The notes below the pieces were generated by a model. The model ran no database searches and was not told the origin of the DNA. It saw only the letters and a program-made list of their open reading frames with translations. Shown one piece after another: positions 1 to 9,129 of a stretch of 64,000 bases of DNA. Source of the stretch: Exiguobacterium algae. Its GTDB lineage: Bacteria > Bacillota > Bacilli > Exiguobacteriales > Exiguobacteriaceae. Each line of letters begins with the position of its first letter. The stretch's first letter is position 1. The translations under genes were made by a program, and so were the position numbers. The DNA lies in the NCBI RefSeq assembly GCF_018617875.1, contig NZ_JACSKZ010000002.1:124001-188000 (forward strand). Direction: 5' to 3'.

Positions 1-293
1 ATGATGAGCGTATGACGATCGCATCCTTCACGTAACCCTTGTTCGACAAGGCGTTCGATTGTTTGAAGAGATTTCGAACCATCTCCAGGTTCGACGACAG
101 ACCAGACGATCTGTTCTGCGAATCGATGTAATTGTGAGTGAAAAGCCTCCCCATGCAGGCGGTTGACCGTCTCGTCGGTGACCACCCAGATTGCCGAACG
201 GTCCTTCCAATAGGAGACGTTCGACATCCAACTGTCCGAGTGGCCAAGCGTCACCTCGTACGGTGTAGATGCAGCAATCGGGATCTTCACCAT
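1..293 (-). CDS. aroB: 3-dehydroquinate synthase, N-terminal part (partial)
   Basis: This is the first 97 residues of a gene that runs off the left edge. The frame reads VVTDETV, then [19 protein letters not shown] and CDRHTLI, which is the N-terminal nucleotide-binding part of AroB, just before the glycine-rich segment expected beyond the edge. AroB converts DAHP to 3-dehydroquinate in the cytosolic shikimate pathway. The ATG overlaps the aroC stop (ATGGTGA, 7 bases), so the two are probably translationally coupled. The order aroC-aroB matches the Bacillus aroF-aroB order. The assignment rests on these short conserved stretches and on context. Confidence 0.85.
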   Translation of the reverse strand, partial: MVKIPIAASTPYEVTLGHSDSWMSNVSYWKDRSAIWVVTDETVNRLHGEAFHSQLHRFAEQIVWSVVEPGDGSKSLQTIERLVEQGLREGCDRHTLI

Positions 294-1450
294 GTTTTGA
301 CCTCCTCACGATAGTCGTTGACGCGTTTTTGCAGACGTTCGACTGTATCATGACCAAACGTTTCGCAAATTTCTCGAGCGATTTCAAAAGCAATGACCGC
401 TTCCACTACTAACGAGGCGGCTGGAACGGCACAAGCGTCACTTCGTTCGATCTGGGCGAGAAAAGGTTCCTTCGTTTCGATATCTACTGACTGGAGCGGT
501 TTATACAGTGTCGGGATCGGCTTCATGACGGCTGAACAAATAATCGGCATCCCCGTCGTCATCCCGCCTTCAAACCCTCCTAAATGATTGCTCATTCTGG
601 TGTATCCGGTCTCAGCGTAATCAATCGGGTCCATCACTTCCGAGCCTGGTCGGTAAGCCATCTGGAACCCGTCGCCGAACTCGATCCCTTTGATTGCATT
701 CACACTCATGACTGCCCTTGCGATCGCCGCATCTAATTTCCGGTCATATTGAACATATGAACCGAGACCCGGCATCACCCCATGCACTTCCGTGCAAACC
801 ACGCCTCCAATGGAGTCCCCATTCGATTTGGCTTCATCAATGCGTTGCATCATCTGTTCGGCTGCTTGCTCGTCAATCGTGCGTACTGGCGACTCCTCGA
901 TGATTTGTCGTAATCCTGAGAGTGAACTTGTACGCTCGACTTGCGCCTCCACGCCGCCGATGACTTTGACATAGCTAAATACGGAGATATCGAGTTGTTC
1001 AAGCAATTGCTTCGCGAGTGCGCCGACCGCGACGCGGGCCGCCGTCTCACGTGCACTCGACCGTTCCAATACGTCACGCAGGTCCCGATGATTATACTTC
1101 AATCCTCCGACAAGGTCGGCATGACCCGGTCTCGGTCGCACGACGCGTCGTTTGACTTCAAAATCATCCGCGACCGGTTCTGCCTGCATGACATGTTTCC
1201 AATGGGTGTGGTCTTTGTTCTCGATCCAGAACGAAACAGGAGCCCCAGTTGTCCGTCCATGTCGAATTCCGGCCCGTACTTCGACTCGGTCCGACTCGAT
1301 TTGCATCCGTCGGCCACGTCCGTATCCCGATTGCCGCTTTTTCAATTCCCGGTTAATTTGGTCGATATCGACGAATAATCCGGCAGGCACCCCTTCTATA
1401 ATGACGGACAGACCGGGGCCGTGCGATTCACCTGCTGTCAAATAGCGCAT
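287..1450 (-). CDS. aroC: chorismate synthase
   Basis: Full-length at 387 residues, the family's usual size. It makes chorismate from EPSP by an FMN-dependent reaction, the last common step for aromatic amino acids, folate and menaquinone. Visible signatures are [14 protein letters not shown] near the N-terminus, [15 protein letters not shown] around residue 130-145 and [14 protein letters not shown] near residue 295. The ATG has a GAGGTGTGAGAA leader. The cheR stop lies 10 bases upstream and aroB overlaps downstream. B. subtilis calls this gene aroF. The hepS-menG-hepT genes upstream also serve menaquinone synthesis from chorismate. Confidence 0.96.
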   Translation of the reverse strand: MRYLTAGESHGPGLSVIIEGVPAGLFVDIDQINRELKKRQSGYGRGRRMQIESDRVEVRAGIRHGRTTGAPVSFWIENKDHTHWKHVMQAEPVADDFEVKRRVVRPRPGHADLVGGLKYNHRDLRDVLERSSARETAARVAVGALAKQLLEQLDISVFSYVKVIGGVEAQVERTSSLSGLRQIIEESPVRTIDEQAAEQMMQRIDEAKSNGDSIGGVVCTEVHGVMPGLGSYVQYDRKLDAAIARAVMSVNAIKGIEFGDGFQMAYRPGSEVMDPIDYAETGYTRMSNHLGGFEGGMTTGMPIICSAVMKPIPTLYKPLQSVDIETKEPFLAQIERSDACAVPAASLVVEAVIAFEIAREICETFGHDTVERLQKRVNDYREEVKTW

Positions 1451-1460
1451 TTCTCACACC

Positions 1461-2240
1461 TCATTCCTCTGTTTTTTCATAGAAGAAGCTTTGTTTCATT
1501 TTGTATCCGTACCGCTTAGGTTGAAAAATCTGTTCTGTTCCGCCGACGAACAGGATACCGCCTGGTCGGAGTGCACGTTGGAACGAAGTATACACTTTTT
1601 CTTTTGCTTCTTCTGTGAAATAAATCAAGACGTTTCGGCAGACGATCAAGTCGAAATTACGCTCGTACACGTCTGCCAGTAAATTATGTTTTTTAAACGT
1701 CACTAATTTTTTAATCTCGTCTGAAATAAAATAATCTTCCCCACGTTTTGTGAAATAGCGTGTTCGAAATTCTTCTGGCAAATCGACCAACGCCCGTTCA
1801 TGATATTTCCCTTGCTTCGCTTTTTCGATTACCAGGTCATCAAGGTCAGTCGCCATAATTGAAAATTGGTTCGGGGACAAATGCTTTGAAAGGAGCATCG
1901 CGAGCGAATAAGGCTCTTCGCCTGTAGAGCAGGCAGCGCTCCAGACGCGCAACTTTCCTTGGCTCTTACGAATCAAGTGCGGCAGGATGTCGTCTTCTAA
2001 CTGCTGCCACCGGATCGGGTTTCGATAAAATTCGCTGACGTTGATTGTCATCCGATCTAGAAACTCCTCGTATAACTGTCGATCCGTATCCATCGCTTTT
2101 AAGTATTCTGTAAACGTCGCATAGCCTTTCTTTTCTCTCAACGCTACCATACGGCGCTTCATTTGAGCTTCTTTGTACAAGTTCAAATCAATCCCTGACT
2201 TCATATAAAACTTTTTCACGAAGATGGCATAATCATTCAT
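1461..2240 (-). CDS. cheR: chemotaxis protein methyltransferase CheR
   Basis: About 259 residues, close to B. subtilis CheR. It methylates glutamates on chemoreceptors using S-adenosylmethionine. An N-terminal helical domain precedes the methyltransferase fold with the SAM motif VWSAACSTGEEPYSLAML; later motifs include DLIVCRNVLIYF and LRPGGILFVGGTEQI. I chose the ATG at 2240 (MNDYAIFV); an in-frame TTG at 2288 would add 16 unconserved residues. The gene sits between ndk and aroC as in B. subtilis, away from the other che genes at the right end of the window. Confidence 0.94.
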   Translation of the reverse strand: MNDYAIFVKKFYMKSGIDLNLYKEAQMKRRMVALREKKGYATFTEYLKAMDTDRQLYEEFLDRMTINVSEFYRNPIRWQQLEDDILPHLIRKSQGKLRVWSAACSTGEEPYSLAMLLSKHLSPNQFSIMATDLDDLVIEKAKQGKYHERALVDLPEEFRTRYFTKRGEDYFISDEIKKLVTFKKHNLLADVYERNFDLIVCRNVLIYFTEEAKEKVYTSFQRALRPGGILFVGGTEQIFQPKRYGYKMKQSFFYEKTEE

Positions 2241-2314
2241 CACCAGTTCCAACCTCAATTCTTTCTCATTTCCTTCATTACTTACCAATCGAACGAAAGC
2301 GCTTCAATGGAACC

Positions 2315-2341
2315 AAAAAGGGACAGGTTGCCCCGTCCCTT
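2315..2341 (-). terminator. intrinsic terminator after ndk
   Basis: AAGGGAC and GTCCCTT form a 7-bp stem around a 10-base loop, followed on the minus strand by TTTTTGG. It lies 6 bases past the ndk stop and 75 bases before the cheR start, so cheR-aroC-aroB depend on read-through or a separate promoter. Confidence 0.75.
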
Positions 2342-2347
2342 CCTTCG

Positions 2348-2767
2348 TCATGAAACGTGTGATGCCTCTTTGGCGAACCAAAGCGCAAGTTCTCGTTCAG
2401 CGCTCTCGACACTGTCCGAACCGTGAATCACGTTTTGTGACATCGTCGAAGCTAAGTCACCACGAATCGTTCCCGGCTGTGCATCTAGTGGATTCGTCTT
2501 CCCAATCATCAATCGAGAGACCGCGACGATGTTTTCACCTTCCCACTCCATCGCGACAACAGGGCCCGAAGTGAGAAATTCAACGAGTTCTCCGAAGAAC
2601 GGTTTTTCTTTATGTTCCGCATAATGCGCCTCGGCAACTTCTACTGTCGGTGTTACCATTTCGAGACGGTTCAACGTGTATCCTTTGTTTTCAAAACGTG
2701 AGACGATTTCCCCAATCAATCCACGTTTCACCCCATCGGGCTTAATCATTAAAAATGTCTTTTCCAT
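2348..2767 (-). CDS. ndk: nucleoside diphosphate kinase
   Basis: 139 residues, slightly shorter than the usual 148. It transfers phosphate between nucleoside di- and triphosphates through a phosphohistidine. The protein opens [16 protein letters not shown], and the active-site stretch [12 protein letters not shown] places the catalytic histidine at about residue 115. An in-frame upstream start exists, but the ATG at 2767 has the SD (GGGGGATTAGGGGA) and matches family N-termini. A promoter lies about 50 bases upstream and a strong terminator downstream, so it can be transcribed alone, between hepT and cheR. Confidence 0.96.
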   Translation of the reverse strand: MEKTFLMIKPDGVKRGLIGEIVSRFENKGYTLNRLEMVTPTVEVAEAHYAEHKEKPFFGELVEFLTSGPVVAMEWEGENIVAVSRLMIGKTNPLDAQPGTIRGDLASTMSQNVIHGSDSVESAERELALWFAKEASHVS

Positions 2768-2814
2768 TCCCCTAATCCCCCTAGTTCCATAAATGTGTAC
2801 CATGTACTTTATTA

Positions 2815-2843
2815 GTGTACACGGTCCTCACACTTTTTGAAAG
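2815..2843 (-). promoter_or_regulatory. sigma-A type promoter for ndk
   Basis: On the minus strand TTTCAA, a 17-base spacer and TACACT precede ndk. Hexamer fit is moderate and spacing ideal. It lies just after the hepT stop, in the only gap in this stretch large enough for a promoter. Confidence 0.55.
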
Positions 2844-2859
2844 GGGTTACAAGACAGCT

Positions 2860-3822
2860 TCACCATTTCCTTTTCCCAATATAATCGGCAATTTCGATCA
2901 ATGAACGCTTGTCCGGAAGATCGGGAAGTCCGTCCAATCGTTTAATGGCGCGCTGGACGTATCGGTCAATCGTCCGTTGGCTCCGTTCGAGCGTACCATT
3001 GCGCTGGACTTCTCGAACGAGCGCCTTCGTCAAATCATCTCCCGTATCAGGTGTCACTTGTTGCAACTGCTCAAAAAAGGCAGGGTCTTCAGCCGAATAG
3101 AGAAGCGGCAACGTTTTATGTCCGTGCTTTAAATCCTCTCCTACCGGTTTTCCAAGTTGATAACTTTTAGCTGTAAAGTCTAATAAATCATCCGTCATTT
3201 GGAAAGCCATACCGATGTCATAACCAAACAGTCGCAACTGTTTTACCGTTTCGGGAGATGCGCCGGAAATCACGGCACCGGCCGCACAACTCGTTTCGAT
3301 CAATAACGCCGTCTTTCTGGCAATCCGGTCGAGATAGCGTTTTGGCGACTGCTCCCAATCGTATTGATCCTGAATTTGATTGATTTCGCCGATACAGATC
3401 CGCTCCATCGTATCCGCCATGATTTGCATCACTTCCGGTGAATCAATCTCGGAGACGAGTCGAATCGCCTCACCGAATAGCGTGTTCCCGGTGTACATCG
3501 CCACCGTTTCATCATACCGTTCCATCACTGTCGGTTTCCCGCGACGCAGCATCGCGTCATCGATCACATCATCATGTACGAGAGAGGCCATATGAATTAA
3601 TTCTAAACTGGACGCCACTTTCGTCAGACGAATGTCTTTTGTATTCCCAAATCCCGCACTCAGCAGGACAAACGCCGGACGGATACGCTTCCCGCCTGCA
3701 TCAAGCAACTGCTTGGATGCGGATTCAATGATTGGATGGTCGGTTCGGACCCGAGTCGACAAGTATCGATCGATTTGATCGATTTCTCGGTTCATGTGAC
3801 GATAGAGTCGCTTTAAGGACAT
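2860..3822 (-). CDS. hepT: heptaprenyl diphosphate synthase, catalytic component II
   Basis: 320 residues, a trans-prenyltransferase that extends farnesyl diphosphate with isopentenyl diphosphate to make the menaquinone side chain. Both aspartate-rich Mg-binding motifs are intact: HDDVIDD at residues 83-89 and DDLLD at 211-215, with GGKRIRPAF upstream. Chain length depends on partner and pocket, so heptaprenyl is taken from the Bacillus operon rather than read from residues. It starts 4 bases after the menG stop and forms hepS-menG-hepT. Confidence 0.93.
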   Translation of the reverse strand: MSLKRLYRHMNREIDQIDRYLSTRVRTDHPIIESASKQLLDAGGKRIRPAFVLLSAGFGNTKDIRLTKVASSLELIHMASLVHDDVIDDAMLRRGKPTVMERYDETVAMYTGNTLFGEAIRLVSEIDSPEVMQIMADTMERICIGEINQIQDQYDWEQSPKRYLDRIARKTALLIETSCAAGAVISGASPETVKQLRLFGYDIGMAFQMTDDLLDFTAKSYQLGKPVGEDLKHGHKTLPLLYSAEDPAFFEQLQQVTPDTGDDLTKALVREVQRNGTLERSQRTIDRYVQRAIKRLDGLPDLPDKRSLIEIADYIGKRKW

Positions 3823-3825
3823 CCT

Positions 3826-4530
3826 TCACCACTTCTTTCCAAGATGCATGGCACATGCACCACCGGAGAATGTCTTCACTTCAACTTGCTCGAAGCCCGC
3901 TTCTTCAAACATCCGTTTCAACGTCAAACGGTCTGGGAACTGATCGGTTGACTCTTGTAACCATTTGTACTGATCATATGAGCCTGCAAACACTTTTCCG
4001 AATAACGGCATTACCGTCCCGAAATAGAAACGGTACAGTTCTTTAAAAAGTGGCGCCGTCGGTTGGCTCGTCTCCAAACAAACAACCGTCCCGCCAGGCT
4101 TCAACACCCGGTGCATCTCACGTAGTACGGTCATATAGTCCGGTACGTTACGTAGCCCGAACCCGATTGTCACGTAATCAAATGAATGGTCACCAAACGG
4201 CAGCGCCATCGCATTTCCATGAATGAGTTCCACTGTCGGAAGATCGGCGACTTTTTGTTGACCGACTTCCAGCATGTTTTCCGAAAAATCAAGTCCTTTT
4301 ACGACACCTGTATTTCCCGCCGCTTCCGCCAGCTGAATCGTCCAATCGGCTGTTCCGCAACAGACGTCCAAACATTTCGCACCCGGGAAGACTTGCATTT
4401 TACGCATTGTCGCCCGGCGCCACCATTTGTGGAGACGGAAACTGATGATGGAGTTCATCGTATCGTAGCTCGGAGAAATGGATTGAAATACTTCATATAC
4501 TTTTTGCTCTTTTTCGATCGGTTGCAACAC
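3826..4530 (-). CDS. menG: demethylmenaquinone methyltransferase
   Basis: 234 residues, UbiE/MenG family, which methylates demethylmenaquinone to menaquinone with SAM. The family opening ([20 protein letters not shown]) is followed by the SAM motif [11 protein letters not shown] near residues 53-63 and by [15 protein letters not shown]. The start is a GTG with AAAGGA six bases upstream. It lies between the two prenyl synthase subunits, so side-chain synthesis and the final methylation are co-expressed, as in Bacillus. Confidence 0.95.
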   Translation of the reverse strand: MLQPIEKEQKVYEVFQSISPSYDTMNSIISFRLHKWWRRATMRKMQVFPGAKCLDVCCGTADWTIQLAEAAGNTGVVKGLDFSENMLEVGQQKVADLPTVELIHGNAMALPFGDHSFDYVTIGFGLRNVPDYMTVLREMHRVLKPGGTVVCLETSQPTAPLFKELYRFYFGTVMPLFGKVFAGSYDQYKWLQESTDQFPDRLTLKRMFEEAGFEQVEVKTFSGGACAMHLGKKW

Positions 4531-4547
4531 GAAACATCCTTTCCGTT

Positions 4548-5123
4548 CTAGGCGACAGCATGCGCAAGCAACGTCGTCAACTGGTCCTTCTGTTCTTGCT
4601 GTAGGTCAGTCGCCTTCTTTTCAATCATTCTTTTCCCACATGTCGTCACATAGGATTGGCCGACCAATTCAGAAAATGTTTTGATCAGTCCGATATGCGC
4701 TTCGAGCCAAGTGCTCATGGACGTGATGTCCGCCTCAAGTGCAAGCGTACACTTTGCAGCATTGACCCGCTGGACAGATTGGCCGAAACGGTCACTGTAG
4801 TGTGAAGGAAAAGACGTCAGAATTTTATAAAACTGTGCCGAAGCATAATCTCCAGCGAGCACTTTAAGTTGTCGCTCGAGAGACCCGCCAGGACAGGCTT
4901 TCACTTGATCATGTAATTCGAGTGCCTGATGGGCAAAATACGTAGCCAACACGAGTTGGCGATGCTCGCTCGATTCCAAATCAATCATCTCGACCATCCA
5001 ACGAAGCAAAAGCATGTCGACCGATGGTACAATCTGATGTCTCGTCAAATAGGGATGATTCATACGTTGTTCGATTTGACGAGCAAGGTCTGTGACAACG
5101 GTTTCGTTAGTCAACTGTTCCAT
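4548..5123 (-). CDS. hepS: probable heptaprenyl diphosphate synthase component I
   Basis: 191 residues, mostly helical and weakly conserved. The call rests mainly on position directly before menG and hepT, plus a family-like pattern ([29 protein letters not shown]). In Bacillus the small subunit HepS has no catalytic motif but is needed by HepT for activity and product length. At 191 residues it is shorter than B. subtilis HepS (about 250). SD GAGGGGGG precedes the ATG. The folE (mtrA) and mtrB genes that sit upstream in B. subtilis are absent. Confidence 0.78.
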   Translation of the reverse strand: MEQLTNETVVTDLARQIEQRMNHPYLTRHQIVPSVDMLLLRWMVEMIDLESSEHRQLVLATYFAHQALELHDQVKACPGGSLERQLKVLAGDYASAQFYKILTSFPSHYSDRFGQSVQRVNAAKCTLALEADITSMSTWLEAHIGLIKTFSELVGQSYVTTCGKRMIEKKATDLQQEQKDQLTTLLAHAVA

Positions 5124-5161
5124 GCTATCCCCCCTCGTCTACTTCATTGTCATTCTGACAT

Positions 5162-5170
5162 AGTATAGCA
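5162..5170 (-). promoter_or_regulatory. extended -10 promoter for hepS-menG-hepT
   Basis: The minus strand carries TGCTATACT, an extended -10 box, 39 bases before the hepS ATG and beyond the HU terminator. No convincing -35 was found. Confidence 0.5.
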
Positions 5171-5212
5171 CATTTTTGTCACATTCACGTCATTGGAACT
5201 TGCATTCAATAT

Positions 5213-5236
5213 AAAAAAAGCCGCCTTTCGGCGACT
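5213..5236 (-). terminator. intrinsic terminator after the HU gene
   Basis: A GC-rich stem (AGTCGCC/GGCGGCT with one mismatch) closed by GAAA is followed by seven U on the minus strand, 13 bases past the hbs stop. Confidence 0.85.
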
Positions 5237-5249
5237 TATGTATTGCAGA

Positions 5250-5522
5250 TTACTTGACCGCATCTTTGAGCGCTTTACCTGCTTTGAATGCAGGAACTTT
5301 GCTCGCTGGGATCTCGATATCTTCTTTTGTACGTGGGTTGCGACCTTTACGGGCAGCACGCTCACGAACTTCAAAAGTACCAAAACCGATCAATTGAATT
5401 TTCTCACCGTTTTGGAGTGCTTCAGTGATTGATTCAAACGTAGCTTCTACGATTTTCGTAGCTTCTTTTTTAGAAACTTCGGCTTTCTCAGTAACAGCTT
5501 GGATCAATTCAGTTTTGTTCAT
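5250..5522 (-). CDS. hbs: DNA-binding protein HU
   Basis: 90 residues, the canonical HU length. HU dimers bend and compact DNA. Family landmarks: [19 protein letters not shown] at the N-terminus, [18 protein letters not shown] in the beta-arm region and [13 protein letters not shown] at the end. An in-frame GTG immediately precedes the ATG, but the GGAGGTGAATC SD spacing and family length favour the ATG. Own promoter and terminator make it a monocistron. In spore-forming Bacillus spoIVA lies directly upstream; here yphF does. Confidence 0.97.
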   Translation of the reverse strand: MNKTELIQAVTEKAEVSKKEATKIVEATFESITEALQNGEKIQLIGFGTFEVRERAARKGRNPRTKEDIEIPASKVPAFKAGKALKDAVK

Positions 5523-5560
5523 CACGATTCACCTCCTCTCACAGGGAGTTTACGGGATTA

Positions 5561-5589
5561 ATCATATCGTACAAACGTTGATATGACAA
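5561..5589 (-). promoter_or_regulatory. sigma-A promoter for hbs
   Basis: TTGTCA, a 17-base spacer and TATGAT on the minus strand, about 40 bases before the hbs start. One of the best consensus matches in the window, fitting a highly expressed nucleoid protein. Confidence 0.82.
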
Positions 5590-5631
5590 CATTTTTTAAG
5601 CGATTTCATCAGAAATGGGACTGAAGTGGGA

Positions 5632-6342
5632 TTAGTTATTCAAAAATATGACTTCTCCTTGTTCATCAATGGAGTACCCTTGTGAATAGGCTGGCGCAAA
5701 AGGTGAGTCTTCATACAGTAAATAACGAAGGTCATCCCCCGGATTTAGCGATTCGTCCGTGTTTTCAAGCGCCTGTTTCATATCCTCACGATAGTCCACA
5801 AATAGTTGCCCGCTCCCGTCTACATAAATCGGTAACTCTTTGTCCGAGTACGGGCTCGGGATGTATGGTTCTTCCGACACAAAAACTTTTTCATAATCAA
5901 TCGTAAATTGATTCTTCCCGAGCGAGCCGTCGAACGGGAACTTCCCTTCTTTCGCACGGAAGGCATTTATTTTTGTTTGAAGCTCTTGCAATCGTTCCGT
6001 GACCCGTAAATCAATCAACTTGATCGTCGGATCCGTTTCAACGTCAACGAGAACATATTGGAACAGTCCGCCGCCTTCAAAACTGTTAGATGGCGGGTCG
6101 GCCATATATCCTGGTACGAGTCGCCCGAATTCAACCGGATACCGTTCCATTAGCGGCGTGTTTGCAGGTTTTGTTTTAATCGGCAGAACACCCGTGTTTT
6201 CCTGATAAGCATCAACTGCAGACTGAACGGATTGTAACTGGTCTTCATACGGGATATTGTTGACCCGCTCCGTGTCAGGAAACATACAGCCCCCGAGTAC
6301 AGAGGCAGTCAATAAGCTAATCGTTAATAAGAATCGTTTCAT
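5632..6342 (-). CDS. YphF-like lipoprotein of unknown function
   Basis: 236 residues. The N-terminus is a lipoprotein signal: MKR, a hydrophobic stretch and the lipobox LGGC with the acylated cysteine at residue 19. The mature part is acidic and soluble, with a conserved-looking C-terminal half (PYIPSPYSDKELPIYVDGSG, then DDLRYLLYEDSPFAPAYSQG). It probably sits on the outer face of the cytoplasmic membrane. It follows the YphE-like gene by 4 bases, the same pair and position as B. subtilis yphE-yphF after gpsA. No biochemical role can be read from it. Confidence 0.75.
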   Translation of the reverse strand: MKRFLLTISLLTASVLGGCMFPDTERVNNIPYEDQLQSVQSAVDAYQENTGVLPIKTKPANTPLMERYPVEFGRLVPGYMADPPSNSFEGGGLFQYVLVDVETDPTIKLIDLRVTERLQELQTKINAFRAKEGKFPFDGSLGKNQFTIDYEKVFVSEEPYIPSPYSDKELPIYVDGSGQLFVDYREDMKQALENTDESLNPGDDLRYLLYEDSPFAPAYSQGYSIDEQGEVIFLNN

Positions 6343-6346
6343 TCGA

Positions 6347-6547
6347 TTACCCTCCCGTCGGTCCGGAAACGACGATAAAAATCATAATGACCGTACCGAA
6401 CAAAAAGATCAAGAACGCGATGAAACGAATGAGTGTTGCAAACCAACCAGAGAGTTTCGTATGACTGATGGCGACCATCAACGCCGCAACCGCAAAAGCC
6501 CCGATTCCAGCAAATGAGATCCACATTTTGATGAGTGACGGTGACAC
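6347..6547 (-). CDS. small DUF2768-type membrane protein (YphE-like)
   Basis: 66 residues with two predicted membrane helices (from about LIKMWISFAGIGAFAVAALM and from FATLIRFIAFLIFLFGTVIM). The start is a GTG (VSPSLIKMW) with SD GGGGGAT; longer in-frame forms add a charged, unconserved extension. The identity follows from size, two-helix topology and position between gpsA and a lipoprotein gene, as for B. subtilis yphE. Function unknown. An extended -10 (TGCTACACT) just past the gpsA terminator may serve as its promoter. Confidence 0.7.
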   Translation of the reverse strand: MSPSLIKMWISFAGIGAFAVAALMVAISHTKLSGWFATLIRFIAFLIFLFGTVIMIFIVVSGPTGG

Positions 6548-6593
6548 GTCTATCCCCCTACTTTCTCTTTGTTTTCCAGACTTTAAGTGTAGC

Positions 6594-6632
6594 AAAAAAA
6601 AGCGAGGAACTGAACGAAAACGTCAGTTCCTC
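6594..6632 (-). terminator. intrinsic terminator after gpsA
   Basis: A perfect 10-bp stem (GAGGAACTGA/TCAGTTCCTC) is followed by GC and eight U on the minus strand, ending der-gpsA transcription. Confidence 0.9.
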
Positions 6633-6640
6633 CACCCGGA

Positions 6641-7666
6641 TCAATCTTCAAAATGAAAAACTTGTTCCATTTCATGTTTTTGTGGTCGTCTCATGAGCTT
6701 TTTCACTTCATCATGAGGACTTTTTCCTTCAAAGAGGACGTTATACAATGCTTCCGTGATCGGCATCTCAACACCCGCTTCACGGGCCAATGAATGCGCG
6801 GCTTCACAAGCACGTACTCCCTCGACGACCATTCCCATATTCCCTAGGACGTCTTCGAGTTTCTCGCCACGACCGATTGCATTCCCCGCACGCCAGTTCC
6901 GGCTATGTTGCGAAGTAGCGGTGACAATCAAATCACCGATTCCGGTCAACCCAGAGAATGAGGCCGGGTTTGCCCCGAGTTTGACTCCGAGACGAGCGAT
7001 TTCAACGATTCCGCGAGTCATCAAGGCCGCTTTCGCATTATCCCCATAACCGAGACCATCCGTCATCCCTGCTGCGAGCGCAATGATATTTTTCAACGCG
7101 CCGCCGTATTCAGCGCCGACGACGTCCGAGTTCAAGTAGACACGGAACTGGTCGTTCGTGAGAAGTTCTTGCACCTCGTCCGCAACATCCAGGTCCTCAC
7201 ACGCAATCGTGATTGTCGTCGGTTTGCGGACGGCGACTTCCTCCGCGTGTGTCGGACCGGTTAAAACACCGATTGCCCGGCGTTTCGATGGATCGATTTC
7301 TTCAGCGATAATTTCCGAGAGACGTTTGTGCGTATTCGGTTCAATTCCTTTCGCCGCATGCACGATTGTCACCGGTTCAGTCAGAATTGCGTTCAATTCT
7401 TTTGAGACCGGACGGATCGCAGAACTTGGCACAACGAGGAAGATCATCTTTCTACCTTCGATCGCTTCACGCAAATCCGTCGTCGCACGAATCGACTCCG
7501 GCAACGGCGCGTCCTTTAAATAAAATGCGTTCGTATGTGATGCATTAATTTCGTCGACGTGTTCTTGCTCGCGTCCATACAAAAGGACATCATGACCGTT
7601 GTCGGCGAGAACGAGCGAGATGGCTGTCCCCCAGCTTCCTGCTCCAATGACAGCAACTTTTGCCAT
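6641..7666 (-). CDS. gpsA: glycerol-3-phosphate dehydrogenase [NAD(P)+]
   Basis: 341 residues, the family's normal size. It reduces dihydroxyacetone phosphate to sn-glycerol-3-phosphate for phospholipid synthesis. The dinucleotide-binding motif GAGSWGTA is at residues 7-14, with IVHAAKGIEPNTH and GGALKNIIALAAGM downstream, the latter holding the catalytic lysine. I chose the ATG at 7666, which has SD GGGGGTG eight bases upstream; an ATG five codons earlier leaves no room for an SD. Follows der, with a terminator after it. Confidence 0.95.
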   Translation of the reverse strand: MAKVAVIGAGSWGTAISLVLADNGHDVLLYGREQEHVDEINASHTNAFYLKDAPLPESIRATTDLREAIEGRKMIFLVVPSSAIRPVSKELNAILTEPVTIVHAAKGIEPNTHKRLSEIIAEEIDPSKRRAIGVLTGPTHAEEVAVRKPTTITIACEDLDVADEVQELLTNDQFRVYLNSDVVGAEYGGALKNIIALAAGMTDGLGYGDNAKAALMTRGIVEIARLGVKLGANPASFSGLTGIGDLIVTATSQHSRNWRAGNAIGRGEKLEDVLGNMGMVVEGVRACEAAHSLAREAGVEMPITEALYNVLFEGKSPHDEVKKLMRRPQKHEMEQVFHFED

Positions 7667-7683
7667 AGATGGCACCCCCATAA

Positions 7684-8994
7684 TTAGTTTTTCTGACGAG
7701 CCACGATATGAATCGGTGTACCAGTGAAGTCAAACGCTTTACGGATTTGGTTCTCGAGGTAACGTTTATAAGAGAAGTGCAACAATTCAGGATCGTTGAC
7801 GAACAACACGAATGTCGGTGGTTCAACGGCGACTTGCGTTGCATAGTTAATCTTGAGACGTTGCCCTTTATCAGTCGGCGTCGGGTTCATCGCAACCGCA
7901 TCGACGATGACGTCGTTCAACACACTCGTCGAAATACGACGGCGGTGTGACAATGCGACTTGGTTGATGACCGGAAGCAAGGTTTGCAAACGTTTCGTCG
8001 TGATTGCCGAAAGGAAGACGATTGGCGCGTAGTCGAGGAAAAGGAACTCTTTACGAATTTTCTCTTCCATCTTCTTCATCGTCTTATCGTCTTTCTCGAC
8101 CGCATCCCATTTGTTTACGACGATCACAATCGCTTTACCTGCCTCATGGGCGAGACCTGCAACGCGTTTGTCCTGCTCAATGATTCCTTCTTCGCCATCT
8201 AATACGACGAGGACCACGTTCGAGCGTTCAATCGCTTTTTGAGCACGCATTACACTGTAGCGTTCAGTCGATTCGTACACTTTACCGCGCTTACGCATAC
8301 CTGCTGTATCAATGATGACGTATTCCTGTTCATCACGTGTGAACGGTGTATCGATTGCGTCACGTGTCGTTCCTGCAATATTGGAGACGATTACCCGGTC
8401 TTCACCGAGAATCGCGTTCGTCAAACTTGATTTCCCGACGTTCGGTCGACCGATGAGCGAGAATTGGATGACATCTTCGTTGTACTCATAGTCATCTTTT
8501 TCCGGTGCCAACTCGAATACCTGGTCTAATAAATCGCCGAGACCGAGACCGTGTGTTCCTGAAATCGGGAACGGGTCGCCGAAACCGAGCGAATAAAATT
8601 CATACATGAGATCTCTCATTTCAAAGTTATCCACTTTGTTAACGGCAAGAACGACTGGTTTGTTTGAACGGAACAACAAGTTCGCTACTTCTTCATCCGC
8701 TGCCGTGATCCCTTCGCGACCGTTTACCATGAAGATGATTACATCCGCTTCATCGATCGCTAACTCTGCTTGATGACGCATTTGAACGAGTAACGGCTCG
8801 TCACCGACTTCAATCCCACCTGTGTCAATCAAGTGGAACTTTCGATTCAACCATTCTCCTGTACCATAAATGCGGTCACGTGTAACACCCGGTTTATCGT
8901 CAACGATCGATACACGATCTCCGATGATCCGGTTAAAAATAGTGGATTTCCCAATGTTCGGACGGCCAACGATGGCCACTGCTGGAATTCCCAT
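7684..8994 (-). CDS. der: ribosome biogenesis GTPase Der (EngA)
   Basis: 436 residues with two tandem GTPase domains and a C-terminal KH-like domain, needed for 50S assembly. P-loops are GRPNIGKST near residue 10 and GRPNVGKSS near 182; DTGGIE and [10 protein letters not shown] are the G3 motifs, and NKVD and NKWD the G4 motifs. The C-terminal part contains [20 protein letters not shown], typical of the family. The ATG has SD GAGAGGTG. Located between the S1-like gene and gpsA as in B. subtilis (yphC). Confidence 0.97.
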   Translation of the reverse strand: MGIPAVAIVGRPNIGKSTIFNRIIGDRVSIVDDKPGVTRDRIYGTGEWLNRKFHLIDTGGIEVGDEPLLVQMRHQAELAIDEADVIIFMVNGREGITAADEEVANLLFRSNKPVVLAVNKVDNFEMRDLMYEFYSLGFGDPFPISGTHGLGLGDLLDQVFELAPEKDDYEYNEDVIQFSLIGRPNVGKSSLTNAILGEDRVIVSNIAGTTRDAIDTPFTRDEQEYVIIDTAGMRKRGKVYESTERYSVMRAQKAIERSNVVLVVLDGEEGIIEQDKRVAGLAHEAGKAIVIVVNKWDAVEKDDKTMKKMEEKIRKEFLFLDYAPIVFLSAITTKRLQTLLPVINQVALSHRRRISTSVLNDVIVDAVAMNPTPTDKGQRLKINYATQVAVEPPTFVLFVNDPELLHFSYKRYLENQIRKAFDFTGTPIHIVARQKN

Positions 8995-9089
8995 AACAAC
9001 ACCTCTCTAACTTTGTTTCAATTTCTTCATTTTATCGTTTCTAAATGCAACTTAACTATCATATCACAGCAAAAAATTCGTGACCATAC

Positions 9090-9118
9090 AAAAACAAGCG
9101 GGAGCATGACTCCCGCTT
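9090..9118 (-). terminator. intrinsic terminator after the S1-like gene
   Basis: A perfect 9-bp GC-rich stem AAGCGGGAG/CTCCCGCTT with a 5-base loop, then G and five U on the minus strand, 12 bases past the stop. Confidence 0.9.
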
Positions 9119-9129
9119 GAACGACCGTC

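Noticed and set aside
941-1378. 145-codon plus-strand frame inside aroC
   Set aside because: Shadow of the chorismate synthase gene.
2241-2288. N-terminal extension of CheR from a TTG
   Set aside because: Adds 16 residues not typical of the family; the downstream ATG fits family length.
2291-2306. cre-like GAAAGCGCTTC sequence between cheR and ndk
   Set aside because: One base short of the cre spacing, so it does not fit the consensus.
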